NCBI GenBank assembly: GCA_015832175.1
Contig: WJXW01000005.1
Span: forward strand, 2,480,001 to 2,544,000
Origin: Paraphaeosphaeria minitans
Taxonomy: Eukaryota; Ascomycota; Dothideomycetes; Pleosporales; Didymosphaeriaceae
Reading direction: 5' to 3'
Length of the DNA: 64,000 nucleotides
Numbering within the stretch: position 1 is the first letter of the stretch; every line of letters begins with the position of its first letter. The notes below the pieces were generated by a model that was given only the letters and a program-made list of their open reading frames with translations, was not told where the DNA came from and did no database searches. Shown here in pieces: positions 45,243 through 56,416 of this stretch. A program made the position numbers and the translations under genes.

Positions 45243-46507
45243 TCAGCCACGATGAAAGATGCGATCACCCCCCCATGTGCCGCTTCCTCCTCTCCATCTC
45301 TCTCTCCTCCCGCCCACACACCACACACCACCCACCCTCCCAAAAACTCCCTCATTACGTTCTCCACCCATGCGCACCAGTGCCCGTTTGTGCCGGATGT
45401 CCCTGCAGCACCACCGGCACCACCGGCACAGGCAACCCTGAGGCCACGGGTGCGACTCCGAGTCCTTCTCTACAGGCGCCACACCCCCAACTCCAAGATG
45501 TATCTGCATATCGTAGTCCCGACGACGCTTTTTCCGCTTCAGAAACAGGAGTACACCTGCCACGGCGGCGATAAGGACTGCAGCTGCAATGCCGACGCCC
45601 ATGCCGCTTTTTGCGCCGGTGAAGAGACCGCCGGTACCGTCGTCGCTAGGTGTACGTGTACCCGTCAACGCGCCAGTCCACGAAGCTTTCTGCGCCACTG
45701 TAGACGACGGCATCAATCCCGTCCCCGTCGACAAGGCCATCTGCTCCGTGACCTCCACACTCGGCGTCGTCGCCACAGCAGCACCCAGCATCGCCTCATC
45801 AGAGCTCTGCCACCAGACCTGCACCGCGTCCCCAAACACGGTAGTCTGGCCCGCCACGGTGCTCGTCGACACGATCCCGCGGTCCCACCCGTCCCCCGTG
45901 TTCGTGGGACCCACATAGCCTACGCGCTGATCCTGGCTGACGACCGACGCGCAGACGTGGCCCTGGTCGAAGTAGTCGTAGCCGTTGCACGTTTACGTGC
46001 CAGACCGGTAGACTGCGTGTCTCGGAGGCAGTGGTGGGGGGACGTACAAAGGGCAGCACAGCGCTGCTGTGGTGTCTGTGTCTTTGGAGAGGAATACGGT
46101 GTCATCGTGGCCCGGATGTCGGATGAGAATGTGGTCGCTGCGGTCCAGCCCGTAGGGACATATAGCTGGGCTATCTATGTCCCCGCACACACGATATCAG
46201 TGACGTCTCTCTCCACTTTGAGTGTCTCGCACTCATAGTAGTAGTAGTCCCACCGCGCATAGGCCTGTCCCTGTATGAGCTCCTGCGGCTTCTGTGCCAG
46301 TCGGGAAACACGAGACGTCGAAGTACGCATCCAGCCAGTGGCCGAAGAAGAGGTTGGTGCAAGGCGGTTGCTGCGTAGTAAGGGTTGCGGTGCATGAGGA
46401 CGGCGCACTGAACAGGGTGTGATGGGGCCCCAATTCTGTGCCTGGATGGTGCTTGCGTCAGTTATGGTAACGATTTGCGGAGACGTTGTTACGACGCTGT
46501 ATGCCAT
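45243..46507 (-). pseudogene. Disrupted Cys-rich, membrane-anchored surface protein
   Basis: On the minus strand pieces of one protein lie in order but in different frames. They are: a start segment (MAYSVVTTSPQIVTITDAST), a Cys-rich segment (FSAPSSCTATLTTQQPPC, NLFFGHWLDAYFDVSCFP), AYARWDYYYY, ICPYGLDRSDHI, TAALCCPLY, GYDYFDQGHVCASVVSQDQR, VQVWWQSSDEA, then a single TM segment (GMGVGIAAAVLIAAVAGVLL) and a basic KRKKRRRDYDMQ stop-transfer. A plausible intron lies at about 46175-46236. Two single-base frame changes (near 46410 and 46290) and an in-frame TAA near 45993 remain unexplained. The layout (Ser/Thr/Cys ectodomain plus TM plus short tail) is common in ascomycete cell-surface proteins. 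It may be a pseudogene or a badly sequenced gene. Confidence 0.55.
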
Positions 46508-46758
46508 CTCAGCCGGATCTGACGCGAAGGTGCTCGACGTTAAAGATATGGCAAACGCTCCGCGACGAACAAGGCTGAGAAAAAAGAAATAGAGTTGTGG
46601 ACGAGGTCGGCTGAGATTGTGCCGCAGGTGTATGCGCCTGACTTCGAATTCTATGCATCTAAGAAACTTCGACTGGATACGAAGGAAATGGCCCCCAAGC
46701 GACCTCGTAAGTAAACGTGGAAATCAACTGCCTTCTTAATCCAAAGCCTACACTTGTC

Positions 46759-48544
46759 TCAGCCCACCGCAAACCGACTCCTCCCCCTCATCGCCTTCCC
46801 AAACCGGAACAGCACCCACATGCCAACTGTGCAAAGGACCATAAATCCAGCAAGCAGACTTACGCCTCCGTCGATGCCTATGCCCTTGAACATGGGCGTT
46901 GCGAACAGGACTGCCGCAAAAGCAAATAGGCTTCGTGACAAGCTGTTTGCCGAGAAGATGCTGGCAGCGTACTGGGGGTAGATGTTGGGTATGTAAAGTA
47001 GGATCGATTGCGCGATGAAATAAGTGCCGAAAATGGTGAGGCCTAGACCGACTACTTGGTGTCAGTTTTCAGTTAGATTAGGTGGGCAGCAGGAACCTTA
47101 CTAGTTGGCACCATCCAATGCACCGAGGGACGCGCTGTCCATGCTGATAGACTTGTCAGCGGAGGCTACTCATTGTGATGGCAGGTCCCACTTACCAAAC
47201 ATGAACAGACCTATGCAGATGATAGGTGATGCGAACAAGCCGGGTAGCAGATGGTTTTCGAGCTCGCCAAAGGTGCCGTTCATCATGCGGGGAAAGCACC
47301 GGTACTTGAGATAGATACAGTGAACAGTGAATGCGAGTAGACCAGCCGGCGCAACGACGAGGAACACCAGCCCAGTGCTTTCGGCAGAGAAGCCGTACAT
47401 GACTGGATAGACAAGCGGAAGCGATTCGAAGAATGAGTAGTATGTGCCGTAGCATAGACCCATACTGCGAATGCGTTAGCTGATTGTAGGATATCTCGAA
47501 AGGTATTCATCTTACTAGACGGTCGTGAATAAAATGGCGGGGTCGAGCGCATTGATTTCCCAAGGTTTGATGAGAGCGTCGAACAGCAGGCTCGAGGCCT
47601 CGAGGTTCTTCTGTTTCTTCTCGGCCTCGGACATGAGGTTCTGGTTGCCGGTTTCTTCCCGAAGGCGCTTGGCCTTGTAGTATAGAATTGTAGCAGACGA
47701 GGACTCAGGCAGCATGCACAGCATTAATATGTAGATGGGTCCCGCAATGAACATGAGCTCCCAAGCGGAGAACCTCCAGCCGAGAGCACGGACAGCGTAG
47801 GTCGAAAGTGTTGGACCGAGTGCAGGCCTACACGGAGTTAGTGGTACCATGCTATTGATGGAAGGATATTATTTACCCCATGGTTGCTGTAGCCGCCCAC
47901 AAAGCTACCGCGAACGGGAACTGCGCCATGGTCCAGACATCGGCAAGCGATGCGCCGGCTGTCGCAAGGCAAGGCGATGCCATAAAGCCAAGCAGGAAAC
48001 GCAAAACCATCAGCCCAGGATAGTTGTTAACCAGTGCCGTGGGTATGCAAAAGATAACGAAGAGAAAGCCAGATATCGCGTACGGAGGGTTTCTCCCGAT
48101 GGCCGGGATCTCTGAAATGGGCGAGAATAGCAAGCAGCCGACGCCATATCCGAGCACATACAGAGAAAGCCCCAGGGAGCCTTCGATTTGTGATTTGTGG
48201 AACGTCTCCTGGACACCCTCCTGCGACGGCGTGTAGATGGATGAGCCGACGTACACAGCGAACGTATACAGTCCGATGAGGGAAGTCATGAGAACCTTGT
48301 CCTTCATCGGCCAGTTCTGAGGGTTGCTCGGGTCGTTTGGTCCATCCCAGCCAACAAGGGTTGCACTTTGCTCGGGTTTCAGTTCCGCACCGAGTGCGAC
48401 CTCGGGGGCAATGGCGGCGGGCACGTCGTCAGTCGAGGAAGAGGATGATAGCGGCTTGGATTTGGAACGGGAGAAGTCGAAGCTGCGATGGCGGCCGTAG
48501 TGCAGGGCAGTCCCTACAGATGAATGTCGGAAAAGGTAGGACAT
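46759..48544 (-). CDS. MFS drug/polyamine transporter (DHA1 type)
   Basis: Twelve-TM proton antiporter of the plasma membrane. Exons (minus) 48544-47877, 47827-47516, 47464-47196, 47134-47102, 47051-46759 give 524 aa, all phases consistent. One exon is only 33 nt and encodes the conserved RPSVHWMVPT. The cytosolic N-terminus ends in WDGPNDPSNPQNWPMKDK, the hallmark of fungal DHA1 exporters related to FLR1/TPO types. Further family motifs: VLGYGVGCLLFSPISEIPAIGR, LRFLLGFMASPCLATAGASLADVW, WAATATMGPALGPTL, GWRFSAWELMFIAGP and LPESSSATILYYKAKRLR. The C-terminus GKAMRGRSRFAVG is basic. Substrate unknown; no biosynthetic cluster is nearby. Confidence 0.92.
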
Positions 48545-49379
48545 TGTGGGTGTTGGCGTGGTCCAGGAACCGAGAAGCTTGAAACTGGAGCGTCACGGTG
48601 CACTGCCGTTTGGTGCCTTAGGTTTTATAGAAACAAGCAATCACACAGGAGGTAGGCACTGGTAGTTGCCGTTCTGGTTCCACGGAGCACATGGCGGGTG
48701 TCACTCTCTCTTAAATCCATCTCAACGCCGCGCACCATGTCGGAGTTAATCACAGTCTCCCATATCAGCTGGATGGCTATCCCCGGTACCAAAAGAACAA
48801 GTGATAACATCTCGGATAGATCGACACAGTGGATGATGCCAGATTCGTAGGGCAGAATGCGACATCCCCGCGCTAGACGTCGTGCCTTCACGTTATGCGT
48901 CAGCGGAACATACTGCCTTCTCTGGGCGCAAGCCTTGGGCGTTAGGCGACAGTCTTGAGAGGACAGAAGCACGCCTTTTCCTTCTTGTTCATGATTGCGA
49001 TTGGCTGATGATGATGATGGTGAGTCGAAGTGATTTGTGTAAGTGCGGCTGAATCAAGTACCGTACCTACCAGCGGAGTGTAGCTTCGTCATCATCCATA
49101 TCCGTAAGCTGAGAAGATAGCGCCCACAACGGACGAAGACGTTCGGACCGCACTCACTTTGCTTAGTAGATTCTCCCATCTGGCGCTCTTAAAAGTCTCC
49201 GGCGATGCATCTCAGTTGCGGCGACTTACTCGGACTACCGCGTGTGGCCTCAACGCGTTTCTGCCTTGAGAAATATATCCCCATGTGCCAAGGAGATCTA
49301 GATGGCTGCCACCTCAACAAACTCCCACGAAAAACCACACCGAGAAAGCTGCAAATGTGTGCTCTAGGCGAAGGGAAGT
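48545..49379. other. Intergenic: MFS promoter and MDE1 3' region
   Basis: About 835 bp. The minus-strand ORF 48972-48625 (115 codons) has no recognisable domain and I leave it out. No repeats found. Confidence 0.45.
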
Positions 49380-50279
49380 TCATTTCGTCGTCCACGGCAG
49401 CCCCAGCTTCTTCATCTCCACCGCAAGCTGCAATATGTAATCAATACTCTCACACTGCGTCTTCGCCTTGTGCACATTATCTCCCCACACATAGATCCCG
49501 TGCCGCCTGACCAACACCGCATATGAATCGGGATAGGCCTCCATCGCCTTCTCCAGACTGTCCGTCAGATCCTCTTCATGCGCGGTGTTCTCGATGATCG
49601 GAATGCGCAGTCGGTTGAAGTAGCCTAGGTTCCCAACCTTGTCACGGCCCTTGGGTATCCCCTTGATCTGCTCAATCTGCTCGATTTCGAAGGGCGCCGA
49701 GGAGCCGAATTCGCGCTCGACAAGGAGGGTGACCAGGACGGCCCATTGCGAGTGCGTGTGGATGCAGCAGCCGGCGCCGCGCTTGAAGGCGGCGTAGAAG
49801 AGGGGCGTGCAGGCGGAGGGTTTGTGCGCCTGGTATTCATCCCATTAGCATAAGACTACATCCCAATTGCAAAGACTGCATGCCAAGTGCAAAGACTGCA
49901 TCCCAAGTAAAAGACTACATCCCAACCACAAAGACTACATCCCAACCACAAAGACTACATCCCAACCACAAAGGCTACATCCCAACCATAAAGGCTACAT
50001 CCCAACCACAAAGCCAGAGGGGTATTGAAATCTGCTTACCGCAGGCCGACGGAGATACTCCCTGCTCTCAAAATCCATGACAAACATGTCCGTCGGACGC
50101 ATCAGTTCCTTCTGCACGCCGCTCGGCGCAATGTATATCTTGTCGCCATGCCGGATGCTCGTCCCCCCGCCCGTACCCGTCACCCAGCCCAGGCTGTAGA
50201 ACTTGGCGCACAGCGTGCAGATGTGGTTGGCGGGGTGTTCCGGGTCCGACGAGCGGACGAGGGCGTCGGGGTCGGACAT
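49380..50279 (-). CDS. MDE1: Methylthioribulose-1-phosphate dehydratase
   Basis: Methionine salvage enzyme that dehydrates 5-methylthioribulose 1-phosphate; class II aldolase fold, zinc-dependent, cytosolic. Exons (minus) 50279-50040 and 49829-49380 give 229 aa. Landmarks: [20 protein letters not shown], the [12 protein letters not shown] strand, [20 protein letters not shown], zinc ligands [20 protein letters not shown] with the catalytic Glu, and [14 protein letters not shown] with the third His. The intron is 210 nt, far longer than the others in this window, because it contains a 20 bp minisatellite. Upstream of the ATG the coding strand is a pure CT tract, a common fungal leader feature. 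Confidence 0.94.
49848..50013. repeat. Intronic minisatellite in MDE1, 20 bp unit
   Basis: About eight units of AAAGACTACATCCCAACCAC fill the MDE1 intron. Copies in the centre (49906-49985) are nearly identical, and those at the left edge (CTGCATGCCAAGTGC type) are more diverged. Confidence 0.92.
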
Positions 50280-50705
50280 TGTGTGCCGTCGAGGGGGTGG
50301 GAGGTGAGGTGTCTGAGAAGGAGAAGGAGAAGGAAGAGGAGAAGGAGATGGAGGGGGTGACAACTGATGTTTGCGTGTACCTATGTTGTGGTGGGGACCT
50401 TTTTTTTTGGGGAGGGGTGACGCGATGGCGGGGCGCGACCTACGTGGCGCGGGGCAGGCGCGTTGGAGGGTTGACTTGTAGGTAGGGCAGGCGCGATGGA
50501 TGGTTGACCTGTAGGTAGACTAGGTAGGGCAGGCGCCATGTTTAGAGGTTAGATGTCTCGTATCTGGGGGAATTATATCGAATTCACAACTACATGATGA
50601 ATTGCAGGTATCTTCATTGGGTAGGGCGATGTCGAGGCCGCTGCATCACATCGCCAGGCTCTCACGCCATCGGGGTATCTCAACAGCTCACAGCGCACCA
50701 CGCGC
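50280..50705. other. Intergenic: MDE1 promoter
   Basis: Begins with a GA-rich tract (50310-50355; CT on the MDE1 strand). A duplicated segment follows around GTAGGTAGGGCAGGCGCGATGG (split as GTAGGTAGGG and CAGGCGCGATGG) at about 50478-50535. No gene. Confidence 0.5.
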
Positions 50706-51206
50706 CTAAGCAGTCTCCGTCTCCGTCCTCGTCTCGTTCACCAGAGGGCTCCCCTCGCGCTTGTCCTTCCCATCCAGATGCAGCACGTGCTTGATCTTGT
50801 CGATGGCGCCCTTGCGGTCCGGCGAGCGGCTGTGCCCGCCGTACTTCTCCTTGTGCACGTTGCCCTCGCCGCCGCGGCCGGTGTGGAAGTTCTCCTGCGG
50901 CTTGCGCAGCGCATCCTCGGGAATGAGATCGGACGACGTGCGCGGGCTGCCGTCGGCGGGCCGGATCAAAGGCGACTTGGTCATGTTGCCAGCGCCGCCG
51001 CGGCCCGTCGAGAAGTCGCCGTTGCCCTGGCCTTGGACGCCTTCGCGCACGATGGCGCCGTCGGTGTACACGGTCGGGTCGTGCCCGATGTTGCCGGCAC
51101 CTGCGAGCGTGGTCAGTCCTGAGTGTGGAGTGTGGAGTGTGGAGTGTGGTGCTGCATGTTGCGACTCACCACCGCGGCCGGTAGAGACAATGGGTGCGTC
51201 AGACAT
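50706..51206 (-). CDS. DUF3602 (PAR32-like) small protein
   Basis: Small, probably disordered protein of the fungal DUF3602 family, to which yeast Par32 belongs; Par32 is a regulator of ammonium transporters in nitrogen signalling. Exons (minus) 51206-51170 and 51100-50706 give 143 aa. The repeated family motif is clear: STGRGGAGNIG across the splice, FSTGRGGAGNMTKS and FHTGRGGEGNVHKEK. The C-terminus KIKHVLHLDGKDKREG is basic. The 69 nt intron is a multiple of three without stops and contains an 8 bp tandem repeat. Unspliced, it would insert a His/Ser/Thr-rich stretch into the first GRGG motif, so I prefer the spliced form. Confidence 0.88.
   Translation of the reverse strand: MSDAPIVSTGRGGESQHAAPHSTLHTPHSGLTTLAGAGNIGHDPTVYTDGAIVREGVQGQGNGDFSTGRGGAGNMTKSPLIRPADGSPRTSSDLIPEDALRKPQENFHTGRGGEGNVHKEKYGGHSRSPDRKGAIDKIKHVLHLDGKDKREGSPLVNETRTETETA
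51121..51149. repeat. Intronic 8 bp repeat in the DUF3602 gene
   Basis: Three to four copies of GAGTGTGG sit inside the 51169-51101 intron. Confidence 0.85.
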
Positions 51207-51278
51207 GCTGCTGTGAGGTTTGCGCAAAAAGCAAGCGTCGCGTAGGATTCACGGGTCTGTCGGTCCGCAGGGAAGCGA

Positions 51279-51355
51279 CAAGAAAGAGTCCAAGGTAGTA
51301 AGAAAGAGTCCAAGGTAGTAAGAAAGAGTCCAAGGTAGTAAGAAAGAGCCCACGG
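51279..51355. repeat. 20 bp tandem repeat
   Basis: Three to four copies of AAGAAAGAGTCCAAGGTAGT lie directly upstream of the DUF3602 gene. The last copy is diverged (CCCACGGTGG). Confidence 0.9.
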
Positions 51356-51889
51356 TGGCATGCAAGGCGCTGCTAGACTATCTTATATCTGCTCTTTCAG
51401 TGGAAACGGCTGCAGCAGCCACATGCAACGCAACCGCAATCTCTAGCCTACCTACAACACGTATGACGCAATGCTCCATGAGCCATGGGCATCATTGGCG
51501 CGGGGTGCTTCTGTGCCTCCGGGTACGGGCAGATGCAGTGCAATCAGAGAATGCGCCGGCGCCGTCTTCTGGGCAGAAGAGATAGCTACGGTAGGTTCAT
51601 CCGCGAGGCAGGTTGATTGCCAAGGCGCTCCGCTCACACGATGTGGCCAAGAACCGGGAACTAGGCGTGGGGATGGGTTGGTGGTGTTCACTGTTACCTG
51701 TAGCCGTGAGGTGATGGGGTTATAGATAACGCAGACGCGCTTAATTCGCCCTGGCTAGGTACCTAGTGACTAAGCGTCTGATAGGTAGTTACCTACCTAG
51801 GCGAGCACTCCTTGGTGACGCTTTTATCCATCGTCTCTTCCACCACCACGGGCACGACGACCAGGCACGAGCAATGCAGGGTCGGCTTG

Positions 51890-51980
51890 GGGTTCGCAAT
51901 GAAAGCTCGGCTCGGTACTCGCAATGAAAGCTCGACTCGGTACTCGCAATGAACGCTCGACTTGGTACCTACTCGCATTA
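51890..51980. repeat. 25 bp tandem repeat
   Basis: Three copies of the type GCAATGAAAGCTCGACTCGG followed by TACTC. The third copy differs by several transitions (CGCTCGACTTGGTACC). Confidence 0.85.
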
Positions 51981-52216
51981 AACGCTTAACCTTTCGAATG
52001 GCCATGTAGACGAGCAATCCCACGTCTACTTTCTGCTGACCTGCGGACGATGTGCGTCATGTGATCGAACTTCCTCCAGGGCTGCACCGGAATCCTAGAA
52101 TCGGGTCGTATTTCCACTCTACGAGGAATGAATACTAGAAAACTACGGACAGCAAAGGATACGATACACTCTTGATCAAAGCGCAACTGGGCACGGATAA
52201 ACGCCAACATACACAA

Positions 52217-53481
52217 TCACGCACTCTTCTTTTCCTCGGGGTGCGCCCCTCCAGTTGTCGGCAACCCCATGAAGATCTTGAAGTAATCGTAGATCATCCA
52301 CTGCAGACCCGTCAGCGTGCCAATCATGACAATCCTCACCGGGAGCCCGTTCCAGAGGCCCCCGAATCCAACGTTCTTGTAAATGCGGCCCGTCGCCGCG
52401 CCGAAGCCTTCTCCCGCCTGCCGCGTTGCATTGAGCTTCGACACCATGACGTCCGCGGGATGGCTGACAATTGCACACAGGATACCGGCAAGGTAACCTC
52501 CCGTGAAGGACACGGCCGTTTGCGTGCCCTTCCCGTAGTCGCTTTTTTGGCCCGGAAGGCGGTGGTAGATCATCTCGACGACGGTTTCAAACGAGGCGAA
52601 CTGCGAAACGTGAGTCTTGCGCTTGCGAAACCGGCAGGGCTAGCTACCTTCATCATGGTGTATGGGATCTGTCTGGCCCAGAGCGGATACAAGCCTTTGT
52701 ACAGTCTGCAAGATGTGAGTTGAGACGTGTAGTGTAAGCTTCACCAAGCTTCGCCGACTCACCCTGCCACGCCTTCTTTCCCCACAATGGTATTAATGCC
52801 GTTCAACGTCCCGGTCGCGAACGGCGGCATCGTCGTCTGCATGCGCACCTTGACGGCTTCAAACGGGCAAAGCCCAATGTCGGCGATAAACTCCGCAGAC
52901 GCACTGCCCGCCAGGTAGATGAGGGTCTTGTACTTGTGGAAGTTCTCTTCACCAGCGAGGTCTGCGTAGTACTTCTTGAAGAACTCATACCCGCCGTATT
53001 TGAGGCCTCCTTGGATCGAGTAACCCCAAAACGTTGGGCCCCAGCCGGTGAAAACGCCGCGAAGACCTTCGGCTCGGCCAATCTTGCCCCACGCCTCGAA
53101 GTTGCCTTTGTACATCTTCGAGTCGACCTGGCGCCGACACTTCACGAGATCGAGCGGCGTGACAGCGGTATGCGTCAGGCCGCAAGCCATGATACCACCC
53201 ACGGTGCATGCTGCATAGAACTTGGCCGAGTACAGCTCTATGCCGCCGACCTTAGCCTGAGCCTTGGTGCTTGCCTTTTCGAACTCCGCGACGGCACCAT
53301 AGCTCAGTTTCACAGCCTTGCTTTTGGCATCGTCCGCGGCGCTCCACGCTGTGTAGAGCTCGTGTCGGGCGTTCCATTTCGTGGTGCGTTTCGAGGGTCT
53401 TTCAGGCATGGGCTGCGCGAACGCTGAGCATCCCGAAAAGGCCTGACTTATTGTAGACGGAGCAGGAAACAGAGTCGGCAT
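52217..53481 (-). CDS. Mitochondrial phosphate carrier
   Basis: Inner-membrane carrier of the SLC25 family importing phosphate into mitochondria. Exons (minus) 53481-52763, 52705-52648, 52600-52217 give 386 aa. Three carrier repeats are visible by their PxD/ExxK/R signatures: [30 protein letters not shown] and [45 protein letters not shown] (split by normal residues) and [20 protein letters not shown] are typical of the phosphate subfamily (MIR1/PIC2). The ATG at 53481 (MPTLFPAPS) is preferred; upstream a leader intron GTAAGCTCC...GACACAG seems present (about 53494-53560). An N-terminal extension of about 90 residues precedes the first carrier repeat. Confidence 0.93.
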
Positions 53482-54228
53482 CGCGAAGGACTGTGTCACT
53501 GCTATCTGTCAGACGGGAGTTTCGTCTTGGCGCCGCCCGTGTTTGGAGCTTACAATCACTCTCACGCTCGCGAAGAATTTTTTTTTGCAAAGAAGCAGGA
53601 TCTCTGTGAGGCTCAGCCCACGAGCGAGCCAGCGCTGTTATAAGGGAATCGGGGATTGGCGACCAAGATGAAGCTCACACTCCAGCAGGTGGGTCCGGGT
53701 ATACAAAGTGGAGCTGTCAGCGCGGTGGGTCGACGTCAGACGCGCATCTGGCCAATCCCACGCTCAGGAATCCGAAGCAGCCACTTGCGTAGATACCTTT
53801 GGGGGCTTCAAAGAACATCGAGTGTTCATGCTATCACGCTAGACTGCACGGAAAATACACCGGCACCGGATCGGGTAGTCGGTGGCCAACCCGCCGCCAG
53901 TAGACTACTTCGTTGCCTGGATGTGACTGTGTTCAAGCGTCCTGCGCAACTGTGGAATGCTACCAATTCGCACGTTATTGCACGCGTCTAGATGAGAGTA
54001 TGCCTTTGGATTTTACAGTAATTGCCGATAACATCTTGAGGGACGAAGGGTGATAATAAAGATCACAGCAGCTGCACACGAGTTGAAATTTAGTCCAAGT
54101 CCTGCTGCTCCCGCTGGCTTCTCGCATAGCACACCTTGGGAACAAACAAATTCATATTGGACTGGAGAGTGGAAGATCTGAATTACACATTATGATACGT
54201 CGCGAGGATATCTACAGTGCCATCGCCG
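53482..54228. other. Intergenic: phosphate-carrier leader and promoter
   Basis: Contains the probable 5' UTR intron of the carrier and its promoter, plus the 3' end of the next minus-strand gene. ORF 53656-53991 (plus) has no recognisable content. No repeats. Confidence 0.45.
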
Positions 54229-55341
54229 TCAACATCGCAGACCTTGCTCGTCGCTAGGCCGCACCCTTCCTTCCTCGGCGCTGTTCGCCTGCACCTTGCT
54301 CTGATCTGCGTGCTTTGCGGGGTCGAAGACATATATGGGGAATTCCAGGAATACCGTCCGTTTCAGCACCACTGGCATCTTTTCGTACAGCTGCGGCGGA
54401 AACGGAAGGAGGATGCTAGTCCTGCGCAGATACCGCTCGTACTCGGGCCACTTGATACCCTTCTCGTAGCGCTTTTTCGCTCCAGGCCGTTCCTGTAGTG
54501 GTAGGCCGGAGAGAAACATCAGCAGGCTCGTCAGGAAGATGGGTCCGAGGATCGATGCGTAGAGGGCCGCATAGGGTCCGCCGCGAACGTAGTTGTTCGC
54601 TGCTGGTGCAACCGCGATGGTGAAGATGGCTGGACCACGTTAGCTCTGGGCCAACATTGTGAGAATCATGCAGACCGCTTACCGAATTGGATCAGGATCT
54701 CGCCGAAGTAGTTGGGGTGTCTGGTCCACGCGAAGAAGCCCACGTCGCACACCTCACCATCGCTGCCGTGCGCACTGCGGAAGCGGTACTTTTGCACGTC
54801 GGAGATGCTTTCCATGGTGAATCCAACGGCAAACATCACTATCCCTGCAATGTCGCATCCAGTGCCGAAGCCAGGCTGGGGGAACTGCGTCACTTTGGGC
54901 GAGTTCAGAATGGTCACGGGGAGGGAGCACGTCCACACCCAGAACATTTGGAAAACCCAGAATCCGAGGAAAGACCAGAACTTGTCTCGCTTGTCGTCGA
55001 AGCGGTCGTCTTTGCCCGTCTTGAGGATCCTGAACAGCAAGAAGCCGGATAGACGCGCCGCCCACGCCATCATGAAGACAGACACCACGATGTTGCGCGC
55101 ATCGCCTCTGTTCTCGCTGAACGACAGGGTGAGTATAGCTAGCAGCACGAAATTCGTTCCGCCTGTATATCAGGTTAGTAGGTGTACGAATGGGTCGTTT
55201 CAAGGTATACTTTCCGGCCCAGTCAGTTAATTTGTCAAACTTCAGCGAGAATGCGATGGCAAAATGGAAGAGCTGGTATGCGACGGTGATGAGGAAGGTG
55301 ATGGCGAGGTAGTAGTTATCCAGGACGTGGACGGCCGCCAT
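54229..55341 (-). CDS. DUF1295 membrane protein (steroid 5-alpha-reductase-like), frame discrepancy at intron 1
   Basis: Polytopic membrane protein related to the 3-oxo-5-alpha-steroid 4-dehydrogenase/ICMT fold. Proposed exons (minus) 55341-55211, 55162-54683, 54629-54229. The N-terminus has MAAVHVLDNYYLAITFLI and FSLKFDKLTDWAG; next TNFVLLAILTLSFSENR and DARNIVVSVFMMAWAARL; then the conserved KRDKFWSFLGFWVFQMFWVW and the C-terminal catalytic-like GFFAWTRHPNYFGEI (RHPNYFGE). Intron 1 has good GTATAC...CTACTAAC...ATACAG signals, but splicing it leaves the frame off by one base, at the AAA next to the donor. Either the assembly has one base wrong, or this allele is frameshifted. Intron 2 (54682-54630) is clean. 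Confidence 0.82.
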
Positions 55342-56416
55342 GGCTGCAAACTGGTGTAGGTAGTTTGTTTGGGCCAGGTGCTAGGTAGGTACCTATGGGA
55401 CGTACAATTCCCTATAGATATAGGTAGATAGTCTACTATGTCGGTTCGCACTCGCTTCCACTGCGCGCCCGTCCCTCGACTCAAGTGCTTATTTAGGAGT
55501 ATAAGTTCGTCCGAATCCGTCTGGTGCTATGATGACTTTGTGCATCTGATAGGTAGAATCATTGAAGTTTTCTGCAGAGCTGGGACGATGACGCACTCGA
55601 TTTGGCCGCGCCAAGCGATCGTGGTTCAGCGAGACTCTGCGGCTCGATCACCAAACCTCCACCATCAGATGCGCAGCCAATTGGAATCACCCCCGTCACG
55701 TGCACTCTCATCCCCCATGGACAAACACGCAACGCCTGCAATTGCAAACACGTCGCCCTCGGATGATCAATAGATGACAAGTCCCGCGCACCAAGCACGG
55801 CGCGGGCCACATGTTTGGGCAGGGCGCAGGGTGTGAAACACAACCCGTGTGAGGCTCTCGCTTCGACGCGCATCCCGTCTCATCCCCCTATGAACCAGCG
55901 CCTCGCCAGACCGCGCTGATACCGGCCACACCCCAAAGCGATGCTGGAGAGCGTGCCGTCCATGGATGTCGCGCCCTGCTCGTGCAATAAACGTCCTTGG
56001 CCGCGCAAGTCCGACAATGCCATGAGAAGGCCGCCGCAGACCCTTCGCAGCCCAGGCCCTGTGACAAGAGTCAGGTATTGTAGCCGCGTGGAAACCATCA
56101 GAAACAGATTGAGCGGGGAGCATGCCCTGACACGCATATCCGTCAAGTGCCTTGGGAGCCCCATGCCTTTTGGCTGGTTTTGGGTTCTCGTTCGGCTTCT
56201 CCCGTTCCCTTTGGCTTCCGGATCTTTCGTTCCTTCTCCCCGTCCGGTGTCTTCCTCTTCACTCCTCTTCGACGGCCTACTTTGCAGTTCTTGCATGAGT
56301 CTGCATGTCTGTGACATAGTGCTCATTTAATAATCACCAGCTGGGCTGTTCCACGTACTAATAATCTTTCGCTCTTGTGTGTTTTCTTCTGGGTCCGAGG
56401 CTCACTTTGAGACATC
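55342..56416. other. Divergent intergenic region
   Basis: About 1.07 kb between a minus- and a plus-strand gene. A CTAGGTAGGTACCTATGG motif lies at 55381, next to the DUF1295 start. The minus ORF 56326-55880 (148 codons) begins plausibly but turns into mixed composition with no domain; I do not call it. Confidence 0.45.

Larger units (their letters stand above)
51207..52216. other. Intergenic 1 kb with two tandem arrays
   Basis: Lies between the DUF3602 start (minus) and the phosphate-carrier stop (minus). It holds a 20 bp array (51279-51355), a 25 bp array (51890-51980) and a palindromic GGCTAGGTACCTAGTG / TTACCTACCTAGGCG cluster at 51755-51803. No gene is supported. Confidence 0.5.

Noticed and set aside
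49848..50013. CRISPR-like regular repeats
   Set aside because: The copies are directly adjacent with no unique spacers and lie in a eukaryotic intron.
55880..56326. 148-codon minus-strand ORF starting MSTMSQTCRLMQELQ
   Set aside because: No domain and composition changes along its length; it lies in the divergent promoter of the secreted repeat protein.
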